This document shows, in pieces, positions 35,458 to 45,511 of a stretch of DNA of 64,000 nt. The position numbers and the translations under genes were made by a program. Numbering within the stretch: position 1 is the first letter of the stretch; each line of letters begins with the position of its first letter. The stretch spans positions 186,001-250,000 of the forward strand of contig JADJSG010000007.1 of the NCBI GenBank assembly GCA_016711825.1, written 5' to 3'. The notes under the pieces are model-generated. The model searched no databases. It saw only the letters and a list, made by a program, of their open reading frames with translations, and was not told where the DNA came from. This DNA is from Bacteroidota bacterium (GTDB lineage: Bacteria > Bacteroidota > Bacteroidia > Chitinophagales > Chitinophagaceae).

Positions 35458-37520
35458 CAGCAGATACCGCATGAGGCTGCGGGTCTGATGATAAATATCA
35501 GACTCAAACTAGCAGATACCGCCTGAGGCTGCCGTATGACCTCGATTTGGAGTTGCATCAATTTTCAAGTACGTTTGTTAATCTGCCAAATGCTTAGTCA
35601 GATTCCCAAAATTTATTGTCATTCCGTGCGTCGCTTTACTAAATATTAATTGATGAAAAATAAGGCAGACACGGAATCTGTTGAGATTTAACATACAGTC
35701 AGCAAATACCGCATGAGGCTCCAATATGACATATCGATTTGGAGTTGCATCAATTTTCAAGTACGTTTGTTAATCTGCCAAATGCCTAGTCAAATTCACA
35801 AAATTTATTGTCATTCCGTGCGTCGCTTTACTAAATATTAATTGATGAAAAATAAGGCAGACACGGAATCTGTTGAGATTTGCAATACAGTCAGCAGATA
35901 CCGCATGAGGCTGCGGTATGACACTTCGATTTGGAGTTGCATCAATTTTCAAGTACGTATGTTAATCTGCTAAATGCTTAGTCAAATTCACAAAATTTAT
36001 TGTCATTCCGTGCGTCGCTTTACTAAATATTAATTGATGAAAAATAAAGCAGACACGGAATCTGTTGAGATTTTAACATACAGTCAGCAGATACCGCATG
36101 AGGCTGCGGGTCTGATGATAAATATCAGACTCAAACTACTGATGCGATATGACACTTCGATTTGGAGTTGCATCAATTTTCAAGTACGTTTGTTAATCTG
36201 CCAAATGCTTAGTCAGATTCCCAAAATTTATTGTCATTCCGTGCGTCGCTTTACTAAATATTAATTGATGAAAAATAAGGCAGACACGGAATCTGTTGAG
36301 ATTTAACATACAGTCAGCAGATACCGCATGAGGCTGCGGTATGACATATCGAATTGGAGTTGCATCGATTTTCAAGTACGTATATTAATCTGCCAAATGG
36401 ATAGTCAAATTCCCAAAATTTATTGTCATTCCGTGCGTCGCTTTACTAAATATTAATTGATGAAAAATAAGGCAGACACGGAATCTGTTGAGATTTAATA
36501 TACAATCAGCAGATACCGCATGAGGCTGCGATATGACATATCGAATTGGAGTTGCATCAATTTTCAAGTACGTTTGTTAATCTGCCAAAAGCTTAGTCAG
36601 ATTCCCAAAATTCATTGTCATTCCGTGCGTCGCTTTACTAAATATTAAATAAAGAAAAATAAGGCAGACACGGAATCTGTTGAGATTTAACATACAGTCA
36701 GTAAATACCGCATGAGGCTGCGATATGACACTTCGATTTGGAGTTGCATCAATTTTCATGTACGTTTGTTAATCTGCCAAAAGCTTAGTCAGATTCCCAA
36801 AATTCATTGTCATTCCGTGCGTCGCTTTACTAAATATTAAATAAAGAAAAATAAGGCAGACACGGAATCTGTTGAGACTTAACATACAGTCAGTAAATAC
36901 CGCATGAGGCTGCGATATGACACTTCGATTTGGAGTTGCATCAATTTTCAAGTACGTTTGTTAATCTGCCAAATGCCTAGTCAAATTCACAAAATTCATT
37001 GTCATTCCGTGCGTCGCTTTACTAAATATTAATTGATGAAAAATAAGGCAGACACGGAATCTGTTGAGACTTACAATATTACTCAACATACAATCAGCAG
37101 ATACCGCATGAGGCTGCGGGTCTGATGATAAATATCAGACTCAAACTAGCAGATACCGCATGAGGCTGCGGTATGACACTTCGATTTGGAGTTGCATCGA
37201 TTTTCAAGTACGTATATTAATCTGCCAAATGCTTAGTCAAATTCCCAAAATTTATTGTCATTCCGTGCGTCGCTTTACTAAATATTAATTGATGAAAAAT
37301 AAGGCAGACACGGAATCTGTTGAGAATTAACATACAGTCAGCAGATACCGCATGAGGCTGCGGGTCTGATGATAAATATCAGACTCAAACTAGCAGATAC
37401 CGCATGAGGCTGCGGTATGACACTTCGAATTCGTGTAACAAGGCAGACTTGGAATCTGTTGAGATTTACAATATTACTCAACATACAGCCAGCAGATACT
37501 GCATGAGGCTGTGATTTGAC
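35458..37520. repeat. Array of nine 192-bp tandem repeats with nested palindromes
   Basis: The marker GTCATTCCGTGCGTCGC recurs at 35618, 35810, 36002, 36233, 36425, 36617, 36809, 37001 and 37257: spacing 192 bp except 231 and 256 where extra blocks are inserted. Each unit holds ATTCCGTG and its reverse complement CACGGAAT about 45 bp apart, GGCAGA / TCTGCC, and the tight palindrome ATACCGCA-tgaggc-TGCGGTAT (about 14 copies, several decayed). Four copies of a further hairpin, GTCTGAT-gataaat-ATCAGAC, occur at 35483, 36110, 37120 and 37364. The ends are degraded. No gene is supported inside. ATTCCG...CGGAAT intergenic palindromes are familiar in Bacteroidota genomes; a head-to-tail array this long is less usual. 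Confidence 0.92.
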
Positions 37521-37624
37521 TTTGCATTAAATCATAAAGATATTTATTCAGTATGAATTTGTGAATATATCATTGCCATTTTAAATCCTTATTTGAAGCT
37601 ATATTTACAGCCTATTTGTTTAGC

Positions 37625-39088
37625 ATGGCTATTGGGTATCCACCAAAATATAGTACTACCTTTGAACAGAAACATCTGGCACCTCATCAGTTGTTGATGC
37701 TTTGTTTATACACTGCACAATCCCTTGAATGGGAAGTCAATTATATAAGCAATCGTGGTATCATTGCTTTTACAAATCATGGTTTATTTCATTTCAATGC
37801 CTCATTGAAAGTACTTATCGAAAACCAAACAGCCACCCTCATTAGCACTTCAACGGGCAATGAATTATTTGATTTAGGTAAAAATAAAAAAACGGTAGAA
37901 GCATTTTTAGATATGTTTAAAAGGGTTAAAGAAGAATATTCTTTACAAACTTTAGATGAAAATTATGCTTTTATACAAGAACGATTGGTATCGGATGCAC
38001 AAGATCTATTACGAAAACCAGACCCCAGTGCTTTAAGTGTTTTATTAGAAATGTTTGCTGTGTTTATACCCCGTAAATCAAATTTTTTTACAGCTCTGCT
38101 ATTAGATCTGAATATCCTCGTTTTTATTCTTATGAGTTTATATGGTGCATCCCTGATGAACCCTTCTGCTGATAATTTACTGGCATGGGGTGCCAATTAT
38201 AAACCATTGACTTTGGCAGGTGAAGGCTGGCGTTTGCTTACAAGTTGTTTTGTACATATTGGGGTTATGCATTTATTAATGAATATGTATGCCTTGCTTT
38301 ACATCGGTTATGTGTTAGAGCCTATTTTAGGTAATATCAGATTTATTAGTGCATATTTAATGACTGGATTGCTTGCCAGCCTTAACAGTTTATGGTGGCA
38401 CGACCTATCAGTAAGTGCAGGCGCATCTGGAGCCATCTTTGGTTTGTATGGCGTTTTTTTGGCATTATTAACAACTTCTATTGTTGAAAAATCAACCCGC
38501 AAACCCTTATTCATCAGTATTGCCATTTTTATCATTTACAACCTCATGAATGGCCTCAAAGAAGGGGTTGACAATGCAGCCCATATCGGTGGTATACTAA
38601 GTGGCATCGTGATTGGGTATGCATTTCTTCCAACATTACGCAATAAAACTTCCAAGTTTTTCAATACAGGAATTTTAATATTATTATTAACAAGCACCCT
38701 TATATTGACTGCAGTTGCACTTAAGCGAATACCCAATTATATTGGTAAATATGATTATATCATGATGCAGACCTTTAAAAATGATTCAATCGCATTAAGC
38801 ATTTATGACATGGCTGATAGTATGAGCACAGAAGAAAAGTTGATTCAAATCAATAATCGAGCGATAACACCCATGCAAGAAAATATATTGCTGATGCAAC
38901 AAACCGATACTATGCAATTACCACCAGCAATTCGTTACGAAATACAATTGTATAAAAAATATTATCAACTTCGACTGAGTAGTTTTATTTTGTACAGTAA
39001 AGCGATAGCTGAAGATACAGATTTGTATAATACCCAATTAAATACCTATTATCATCAAATTGATAGTCTGACCAAAAAAATTCATTAA
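37625..39088 (+). CDS. Rhomboid family intramembrane serine protease
   Basis: Cleaves membrane proteins within the bilayer. 487 aa from the ATG at 37625 (a TTG three codons upstream is less likely). Residues 1-150 are a soluble N-terminal domain. Six or seven membrane segments occupy about 155-360: the GWRLLTSCFVHIGVMHLLMN motif at 201-220, catalytic Ser268 in GASGAIFG and catalytic His320 in NAAHIGGILSG. About 120 extra C-terminal residues are soluble and helical. TATATTTA at 37600-37607 is a near-match -7 box 17 bp before the ATG. Substrate unknown. It is the first gene after the repeat array. Confidence 0.9.
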   Translation: MAIGYPPKYSTTFEQKHLAPHQLLMLCLYTAQSLEWEVNYISNRGIIAFTNHGLFHFNASLKVLIENQTATLISTSTGNELFDLGKNKKTVEAFLDMFKRVKEEYSLQTLDENYAFIQERLVSDAQDLLRKPDPSALSVLLEMFAVFIPRKSNFFTALLLDLNILVFILMSLYGASLMNPSADNLLAWGANYKPLTLAGEGWRLLTSCFVHIGVMHLLMNMYALLYIGYVLEPILGNIRFISAYLMTGLLASLNSLWWHDLSVSAGASGAIFGLYGVFLALLTTSIVEKSTRKPLFISIAIFIIYNLMNGLKEGVDNAAHIGGILSGIVIGYAFLPTLRNKTSKFFNTGILILLLTSTLILTAVALKRIPNYIGKYDYIMMQTFKNDSIALSIYDMADSMSTEEKLIQINNRAITPMQENILLMQQTDTMQLPPAIRYEIQLYKKYYQLRLSSFILYSKAIAEDTDLYNTQLNTYYHQIDSLTKKIH

Positions 39089-39098
39089 TACATCTAGT

Positions 39099-39431
39099 AT
39101 GATTAAAACCATTTCATTGCTTATCGCTTCAAATATTTTTATGACATTTGCTTGGTATGGTTTTTTAAAAGATAAAAACATACCCTTGTGGAAAGCCATT
39201 TTATTAAGTTGGTTTATTGCATTTTTTGAATATTGCTTAATGGTACCTGCCAATAGAAATGGCTTTATGAATGGGATCAGCGGGTTTCAATTAAAGATTA
39301 TACAAGAAATCATTACCCTGGTGATATTCACCTTCTTTGCAATATGGTATTTGCGTGAGCCTTTCAAATTAAATTATCTCATTAGTTTCTTCTTTATATT
39401 ATGCGCGGTATTTTTTGCATTTAAAAAATAG
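39099..39431 (+). CDS. DUF486 / DMT family small membrane protein
   Basis: 110-aa protein with four membrane segments, matching the DUF486 (DMT-like) family: TFAWYGFLK near 17, LLSWFIAFFEYCLMVPANRNG near 35-55 (family W.IA..EY....PANR.G) and FQLKIIQEIITLVIFTFFA near 63. These are small drug/metabolite-transporter relatives with no assigned substrate. Only 10 bp after the rhomboid stop, so cotranscribed. Confidence 0.9.
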   Translation: MIKTISLLIASNIFMTFAWYGFLKDKNIPLWKAILLSWFIAFFEYCLMVPANRNGFMNGISGFQLKIIQEIITLVIFTFFAIWYLREPFKLNYLISFFFILCAVFFAFKK

Positions 39432-39497
39432 CGGATTATCTTCATGTATTATTTGTAACATATCCTATCGTTTAAGATTAAATTAAATACCATCCTT

Positions 39498-40049
39498 ATG
39501 ACTATCCTTCTTATTATTATCGGCTTCGCAGTGATGATTGCTTTTTTCGGAATCAGTGTTTACAATGCACTTACAAAATCGAAAATATTAGTCAAGGAAG
39601 CCTGGAGCGGAATAGGGTCCTATTTGCAACAACGAAATGATGTAATTCCTAATATGGTAGAAATAGTAAAAGGCTATGCTGGTCATGAAAATAACACCTT
39701 GATTGAAGTCACCAAATGGCGCAACAAAAGTGCAATGGCAAATACTCCTTCTGAACAAAATGTAGCCAATGAAGGATTAAACAAAGCCCTTTTAGATTTT
39801 TACCAAGTATCAGAAAATTACCCAGATTTGAAAGCCAACGAAATTTTTATTAAATTACAGCATGACCTCGCTTCTATAGAAGAAGAAATCAATACAAGCA
39901 GGAGATATTATAATGGAACTGTTCGAAACTTCAATCAAGAACGATCGGTATTTCCTAAAAATATCATCGCTTCCCTATTCGGATTTACGGATGAAGTGTT
40001 TTTCAAAGAAGATGCCACCTCACATACAGCTCCACAAATCCGATTTTAA
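39498..40049 (+). CDS. LemA family protein
   Basis: 183-aa protein with one N-terminal membrane segment (LLIIIGFAVMIAFFGISVYNAL) and a helical-bundle domain of the LemA family: VKEAWSGIGSYLQQRNDVIPNMVEIVKGYAGHE (about 32-64; key W, QRNDVIPN) and YPDLKANEIF near 114, RRYYNGTVRNFN near 140. The family is envelope-associated, of uncertain role. It is 2 bp upstream of the DUF2207 gene, a recurrent LemA/DUF2207 pairing. Confidence 0.92.
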   Translation: MTILLIIIGFAVMIAFFGISVYNALTKSKILVKEAWSGIGSYLQQRNDVIPNMVEIVKGYAGHENNTLIEVTKWRNKSAMANTPSEQNVANEGLNKALLDFYQVSENYPDLKANEIFIKLQHDLASIEEEINTSRRYYNGTVRNFNQERSVFPKNIIASLFGFTDEVFFKEDATSHTAPQIRF

Positions 40050-40051
40050 CT

Positions 40052-42196
40052 ATGCCTATTTTGCATATAAAACCATTGGCATTTATTGTCTTATTTATTA
40101 CGCTTATTTCTACAGCTATCCAGGCAAGACAACTTACTTTCAACACCTATGCTGATCGATTATTGAATGATGATGCATATTATAATCTTGTAAAAAAACA
40201 ATGCGAAAAAACTGCTCGAGATTATGGTATAGTTTGGATGCATGTAGAAGGTAATTATAACAATCTAAAAGATAGTATTATACTGTTATCGAAACCCTTG
40301 ATTGAAAAAAAATTTAAAGAACTAGAAACAAAAATTTCCAAACAAAAAATTAAAGACCCCATTGCAATCTCCTTGTTTGAAAAATCAATGAGCAACGCCA
40401 TATCACAAACGCTGTTGAAAAATAGATATTTAAGAGAAGCTTTGTTTAAAAAAGATTTGAATGATCGAATTATCAGTTTTGACAGTAAAATTATCATTGA
40501 CAGTATTGGCAATTTAAAGGTAACTGAAACCATTGTAATCGTAAACTTCAATGATGAGTCGGGCAATAGTAATAACACCATCAAACGAGGCATTACCAGA
40601 GACTTTCCTACTTTATACACCAATGCAGCAGGGCTGATTAGTAGCGTCTCTTTCAAATTGATTGCTATTCGTAGAAATGGCGAATCGGAAAATTTCAGAA
40701 CAGAAAGACTACGTAATGGCGTAAGGGTATTTTGTGGCAATCAAAACGTTTTTCTTGAGGAAGGCCTTCATACTTATATCATAGAATATACTACTGCGAA
40801 ACAACTCAAATTCCACAAAACATTTGATGAACTGTATTGGAATGTCACAGGCAATGGCTGGGGATTTTCTATTGACAAAGCAAGTTGTCAAATACAACTT
40901 CCTGCTAAAGCAACTTTTTTTGACCCAAATTGCTATACAGGTTTACAAGGGTCAAAGCAACATGATTGCATGCTTAGCGAATCATCACAGCATGTTGTTT
41001 CTTTTCGAACAATGAAGCGGCTTTCACCCTTAGAAGGATTAACGATTTCAATATCAATCAAAAAAGGTTGCTTTAAAGAAGTAAATCAATTCATAAGCAT
41101 ACAACAATTGCTAGTCGACAACAAACTTGTATTTGGGGTATTGTTGTTTGTCAGTTTATTATTTATCACTTTATATCGTTATTGGAAACGAGTAGGCAAA
41201 GACCCCTCCCCTGATGTCATTATTCCAACGTTTACCCCACCCAATGATATCACTCCACCTATGGCAGGTTATCTATATCATCAAGCATATACCGATCGAT
41301 TATTCACGGCTGCAGTCATTGATTTGGCAGTGAAAAACAAGGTGCATATAGATGTGGACAAGACAGGCTTTATTCTTAAATCGACTGTCTACACCTTTAC
41401 TTCACCCAAACCAAAAGGGCAAACCAATAGCAGCAGAAATGAAGATCTTTATCAACAATATGGATTTGACGCTGATGAATTATTTGGCGTTTCAATTCAA
41501 AAAGGGAAGTATAATAGCACTTTTGGCTCGATACGAAATCGTTTCAAATCACATATTGACAATCTTGTGCTAAAACAAGAGTCAACCCATAATAGTAAAG
41601 GATATTTATCACTCAATAACGGCTATATCGGATTGGGTATTTTTTTACTGATTGTTTGTTGTTTTGCATGTGTGGTATATATCTCTGTGTTCAAACCTCC
41701 TTTATCAATTATAGTGTATACGGTCATCTTATTGATCATTGGGTTTATCATTCAAATCGTATTTATGCGTATTATCAAATCATTGTCAATTGAAGGCAGA
41801 GCAATGGCTGACAAGATTTTAGGCTTTAAAATGTATTTAGAAACTACTGAGAAAAATATATTAGACATTTTAAATCCACCTGAAAAAAGTATCCAGTTAT
41901 TTGAAAAATACCTGCCTTTTGCCATAGCCCTGGGCATTGAAAATAAATGGTCTGAAAAATTTAAAGACATCATAGAAAAGTCAATGGCTGATGGCTATAC
42001 ACCCGCCTATTATAGTATAGCAGGTCATCATTCATTTTCAGAATCGTCGCAATCCTTTGCATCAGATTTTAGCAGTGGATTATCAAGCACGGTATCATCG
42101 GCAGCTACCCCACCTAGCAGTAGCGGAAGCAGTGGCAGTGGAGGTGGTGGATTTTCGGGCGGCGGTGGCGGTGGCGGTGGCGGCGGTGGCTGGTAA
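40052..42196 (+). CDS. DUF2207 domain membrane protein
   Basis: 714 aa with signal peptide (AFIVLFITLISTAIQA). Residues about 30-350 hold an extracytoplasmic domain of the DUF2207 type (SIGNLKVTETIVIVNFND, IKRGITRDFPTLY, EGLHTYIIEYTTAKQL, FDELYWNVTGNGW). One membrane segment lies near 355-375 and a second hairpin near 530-580, with cytoplasmic parts between. The C-terminus is Ser-rich and ends in a Gly run and a final Trp (SGGGGGGGGGGGW), a hallmark of this family. Start 2 bp after lemA indicates coupling. Function unknown; a role with LemA in the envelope is inferred from pairing only. Confidence 0.92.
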   Translation: MPILHIKPLAFIVLFITLISTAIQARQLTFNTYADRLLNDDAYYNLVKKQCEKTARDYGIVWMHVEGNYNNLKDSIILLSKPLIEKKFKELETKISKQKIKDPIAISLFEKSMSNAISQTLLKNRYLREALFKKDLNDRIISFDSKIIIDSIGNLKVTETIVIVNFNDESGNSNNTIKRGITRDFPTLYTNAAGLISSVSFKLIAIRRNGESENFRTERLRNGVRVFCGNQNVFLEEGLHTYIIEYTTAKQLKFHKTFDELYWNVTGNGWGFSIDKASCQIQLPAKATFFDPNCYTGLQGSKQHDCMLSESSQHVVSFRTMKRLSPLEGLTISISIKKGCFKEVNQFISIQQLLVDNKLVFGVLLFVSLLFITLYRYWKRVGKDPSPDVIIPTFTPPNDITPPMAGYLYHQAYTDRLFTAAVIDLAVKNKVHIDVDKTGFILKSTVYTFTSPKPKGQTNSSRNEDLYQQYGFDADELFGVSIQKGKYNSTFGSIRNRFKSHIDNLVLKQESTHNSKGYLSLNNGYIGLGIFLLIVCCFACVVYISVFKPPLSIIVYTVILLIIGFIIQIVFMRIIKSLSIEGRAMADKILGFKMYLETTEKNILDILNPPEKSIQLFEKYLPFAIALGIENKWSEKFKDIIEKSMADGYTPAYYSIAGHHSFSESSQSFASDFSSGLSSTVSSAATPPSSSGSSGSGGGGFSGGGGGGGGGGGW

Positions 42197-42230
42197 AAAA
42201 AATCTATAGGCTTAAGCTATTATTTTATGC

Positions 42231-42238
42231 TACTTTTG
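42231..42238 (+). promoter_or_regulatory. -7 box of cinA
   Basis: TACTTTTG, perfect TAnnTTTG, ending 17 bp before the TTG start codon at 42256. Confidence 0.45.
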
Positions 42239-42255
42239 GTAAAAATTCATTTCAA

Positions 42256-43482
42256 TTGAAACAAACATTTTGCTCTATCATCACAATTGGTGATGAATTA
42301 TTGATTGGACAAACCATTGATACCAATTCAGCATGGATTGCGCAACAATTAAACCCCATTGGCATTCCTGTAAAACGTAGAATTGCTGTTGGAGATCAAA
42401 AAAACGACATTATACAAGCTATCGAATCTGAAAGAAAAGATTCAAACATCATTATCATCACAGGTGGCTTAGGTCCTACCTCAGACGATATTACCAAACC
42501 CGTTTTGTGTGAATACTTCAATACCACCTTAGTGGAAAACCAAGAGGTATTAAATCATATAAGCACCTATTTTGCCAAACGCAACAGACCTATGTTGGAT
42601 TCAAATTTGCGACAAGCGATGTTACCTGCCAACTGTGAAATACTTTTCAATGCTGTAGGCACTGCCCCAGGCATGCTTTTTAAAGATCAAGAACAAGTAT
42701 TTATCTCTTTGCCCGGTGTGCCTTTTGAAATGCAGTATATTATAACCACCCATATAATTCCTTACCTTGTAACCCACTTTAAAACACCCAATTTTTTACA
42801 TAAAACCCTTGTTACATCAGGAGAAGGAGAAAGTTTTATTGCTGAAAGGCTCAAAGCATTCGAAAAAAATTTACCAGAAAATATCAAATTAGCCTATTTG
42901 CCTAAATTGAATATTGTAAAACTTAGACTCACCGCAGTAGATATTGAAGATCATGTATTAGAAACCCATTTTGAAACACTCAAAACACTACTTCAACATA
43001 TTACCGTTACTGATAAAGATATGGAACTTGAACAGGTAATAGGACAGCTATTAAATAAAATGGGTAAAACAATGTCTATTGCTGAAAGTTGCACAGGCGG
43101 AAGTATTGCCAGCAGAATAACCTCGGTAAAAGGTGCGTCTACCTATTTTAAAGGGGGGATGGTGCCTTATACCATAGAAAGTAAAGAAAATGTATTGCAG
43201 GTTGATAGCGCAATTATTGAAACGCATGGAGTGGTAAGCGAACAAACAGTCATAAGTATGGCATCAAAATGTGTTGAAAAATTCAATGCAGACTATGCGG
43301 TTTCGGTAAGTGGTTACCTTGAAAAAAATGATCATGACAATGTTGTATGGATAGGACTCAGTAATGGAACACACCATATTGCAAAAAAAATGATAGCCCC
43401 TTATGACAGAGAAAAAAATACCATTTTAGTTACCAATGCGGCCCTTAATTTATTGCGCATTTTCATTATTGGGCATCCTTAA
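42256..43482 (+). CDS. cinA: CinA: ADP-ribose pyrophosphatase / NMN amidase
   Basis: 408-aa competence/damage-inducible protein. The N-terminal MoCF-like (COG1058) domain shows ITIGDELLIGQTIDTNS near 9-25, ITGGLGPTSDDITKP near 69 and SLPGVPFEMQYI near 153. The C-terminal PncC domain shows SIAESCTGGSIASRIT near 275, FKGGMVPYTIESK near 298 and VSVSGYLEK near 350. Known members remove ADP-ribose and deamidate nicotinamide mononucleotide in NAD salvage. The start codon is TTG, with the first ATG lying inside the conserved domain. Confidence 0.94.
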   Translation: MKQTFCSIITIGDELLIGQTIDTNSAWIAQQLNPIGIPVKRRIAVGDQKNDIIQAIESERKDSNIIIITGGLGPTSDDITKPVLCEYFNTTLVENQEVLNHISTYFAKRNRPMLDSNLRQAMLPANCEILFNAVGTAPGMLFKDQEQVFISLPGVPFEMQYIITTHIIPYLVTHFKTPNFLHKTLVTSGEGESFIAERLKAFEKNLPENIKLAYLPKLNIVKLRLTAVDIEDHVLETHFETLKTLLQHITVTDKDMELEQVIGQLLNKMGKTMSIAESCTGGSIASRITSVKGASTYFKGGMVPYTIESKENVLQVDSAIIETHGVVSEQTVISMASKCVEKFNADYAVSVSGYLEKNDHDNVVWIGLSNGTHHIAKKMIAPYDREKNTILVTNAALNLLRIFIIGHP

Positions 43483-43561
43483 TCTATTTTTATCAATCAT
43501 ATTGATAGATATTAATTATTAATGGAATGTAAAAGCTATCCATTGTAACTATACTTCAACT

Positions 43562-43569
43562 TACTTTTG
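43562..43569 (+). promoter_or_regulatory. -7 box of the FMN reductase gene, leaderless geometry
   Basis: TACTTTTG, perfect TAnnTTTG, ending 6 bp before the ATG at 43576. A TTG at 43567 in the same frame lies inside the box and is excluded as start. Confidence 0.5.
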
Positions 43570-43575
43570 CAAACT

Positions 43576-44073
43576 ATGTACACGATCATCTCTGCTACCA
43601 ACCGCAAAGGAAGCAATACATTAAAAGTAGCCAAACAATATCAATCATTTTTCAAATCGATGCAGGTAGACACTACTTTGTATACATTAGAAAATTTTAC
43701 CTCCATGCATAGAGATGGGCATTTCGATACTTTAGAAAAAGAAATTCTAATACCAACCGAAAAGTTTATTTTTATTATGCCCGAATACAATGGTTCATTT
43801 CCAGGTATTTTTAAATTGCTTATGGATATCAGTGATATTAAACAATGCTGGTACTACAAAAAAGTGATGTTAGTAGGCGTAGCGAATGGAAGGGCGGGTA
43901 ATTTACGTGGAATAGACAATATGACAAATATGTGTCATTATATGAAAATGGATGTTTTTCATGAAAAACTGCCCTTGTCAAATATTTCTGCTGAACTCAA
44001 TGAAGATGCTTTTTTCAAAGAAAATACCATCCAATCTATTCAACATCAAATAGAAGGATATATCAATTACTAA
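43576..44073 (+). CDS. NADPH-dependent FMN reductase family protein
   Basis: 165-aa flavodoxin-like oxidoreductase. The N-terminal phosphate loop is SATNRKGSNTLKVA near 6-19; the isoalloxazine-side motif MPEYNGSFPGIFKLLMD near 73-89 is the family PEYN.S.PG..K signature. The expected activity is reduction of FMN, quinones or azo compounds with NAD(P)H in the cytoplasm; the substrate is not predictable. The metallophosphoesterase gene follows after 14 bp. Confidence 0.9.
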   Translation: MYTIISATNRKGSNTLKVAKQYQSFFKSMQVDTTLYTLENFTSMHRDGHFDTLEKEILIPTEKFIFIMPEYNGSFPGIFKLLMDISDIKQCWYYKKVMLVGVANGRAGNLRGIDNMTNMCHYMKMDVFHEKLPLSNISAELNEDAFFKENTIQSIQHQIEGYINY

Positions 44074-44087
44074 TCATTTAAGGAACT

Positions 44088-45338
44088 ATGCGACGATTTC
44101 AAGGTTTAGGGCTTGTGCTTTTTTTAATATTTTTAATCCTCATAGAATATTATACATTTTATGCCATTAAGTTTGCGACCAAATCGCTCAAATCCAATTA
44201 CAGATACTTCATTTATACGGTATACATCCTCATCACTTTAGCCTGGTTAATTAGTTTTGTACTGTTTCCGGTTTTACGCAATGCGGATATCAGTAAAGTA
44301 CTGCGAAACTTCATTATTAGTTTCGCCATGGGTATACTGATTACCAAAGTTATCATCACCCTTATATTGTTGCTTGATGATGTGCGTAGGGTCATCTTTC
44401 ATGTTACAGCACTTATCTATGGAAATGGTACTACACCCCAAATGGTACAAAATGGGATGTCAAGGAGTGAATTTATCAACTCACTCGCTTTATTAGCTGG
44501 TGGTACTTTGTTTGGCACCATGTTGTATGGTATGAGTAACCGTTACAATTACCAAGTAAAAAAAATTAAATTATCATTTGCCAATCTACCAGCTGCTTTT
44601 AAAGGATTAAAAATTATACAAATCTCTGATATCCATGCCGGTAGTTTTACCAATACGGCAGCCGTAAAAAAAGGGATTGACTTGATCAATGCGCAACAGG
44701 CAGATGTGATTTTTTTTACAGGTGATTTAGTCAACAACAAGAGCGATGAAATGTATGAATACATAAGTACATTTAATGAATTGAAAGCCCCTATGGGTAT
44801 CTATTCTATTTTTGGCAATCATGATTATGGTGATTATGCTGAATGGGAAAGTGCAGCCCACAAAACAGAAAACCTAGAAGCCTTAAAACGCATCCATGCT
44901 AAATTGGGATGGAACCTCTTATTAGACGAACATATTGCCCTGGAAAAAGAAGGTGCACAAATCGGCGTAATTGGGGTGCAAAATACCAGTTTTAAAAATC
45001 GTTTTCATACGTATGGTGATATGGCAAAAGCCTATAATGGCACTGAAAAATACCCCTTTAAAATATTATTGAGTCACGATCCTTCTCATTGGGATGGCGA
45101 AATCAATTCAAAATACAAAGATGTTGATTTAACTTTAAGTGGACATACCCATGGTTTTCAATTTGGGGTAGAAATACCTTGGCTAAAATGGAGTCCGGTG
45201 CAGTATATATACAAGCAGTGGGCGGGATTATACCAACAAGACCAACAGTATTTGTATATTAATAGAGGGTTTGGTTTTTTAGGCTATCCTGGCCGAGTAG
45301 GTATCATGCCAGAAATTACTTTAATAGAATTGGCTTAA
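44088..45338 (+). CDS. Membrane-anchored metallophosphoesterase
   Basis: 416 aa. Three or four membrane segments in residues 1-130, a further short segment near 130-150 (FINSLALLAGGTLFGTMLYG), then a calcineurin-like phosphoesterase domain from about 165 on. Metal ligands are visible in IQISDIHAG, FFTGDLVNNKSDE, FGNHDYGDY, LSHDPSHWD and SGHTHGF. This layout matches YkuE/YaeI-type phosphodiesterases; the family includes UDP-2,3-diacylglucosamine-like lipid hydrolases, so a lipid substrate is possible but not shown. Confidence 0.92.
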   Translation: MRRFQGLGLVLFLIFLILIEYYTFYAIKFATKSLKSNYRYFIYTVYILITLAWLISFVLFPVLRNADISKVLRNFIISFAMGILITKVIITLILLLDDVRRVIFHVTALIYGNGTTPQMVQNGMSRSEFINSLALLAGGTLFGTMLYGMSNRYNYQVKKIKLSFANLPAAFKGLKIIQISDIHAGSFTNTAAVKKGIDLINAQQADVIFFTGDLVNNKSDEMYEYISTFNELKAPMGIYSIFGNHDYGDYAEWESAAHKTENLEALKRIHAKLGWNLLLDEHIALEKEGAQIGVIGVQNTSFKNRFHTYGDMAKAYNGTEKYPFKILLSHDPSHWDGEINSKYKDVDLTLSGHTHGFQFGVEIPWLKWSPVQYIYKQWAGLYQQDQQYLYINRGFGFLGYPGRVGIMPEITLIELA

Positions 45339-45511
45339 CAACGATATTCTGATTAACCTGTTTGGTTTAAACCTTTCACTGTTATAAATAAAATACATCA
45401 AATCTCTTATGTGCAGTTGTACGAGCAAAAATGACTTAGATGTCAAAAAATGCATAGATATCTATATCACTATATGTTTTTTACACAATGATTCAGTCCA
45501 CCATTATGGCA

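Noticed and set aside
35578..36951. Series of 60-codon minus-strand open frames, one per 192-bp repeat unit
   Set aside because: Because 192 is a multiple of three, the same chance frame recurs in each unit; the frame is interrupted in several units, spans palindromes and has no promoter or known homology.
35458..37520. CRISPR array
   Set aside because: Period is 192 bp, the whole unit is conserved rather than short repeats with unique spacers, and no cas genes are present.
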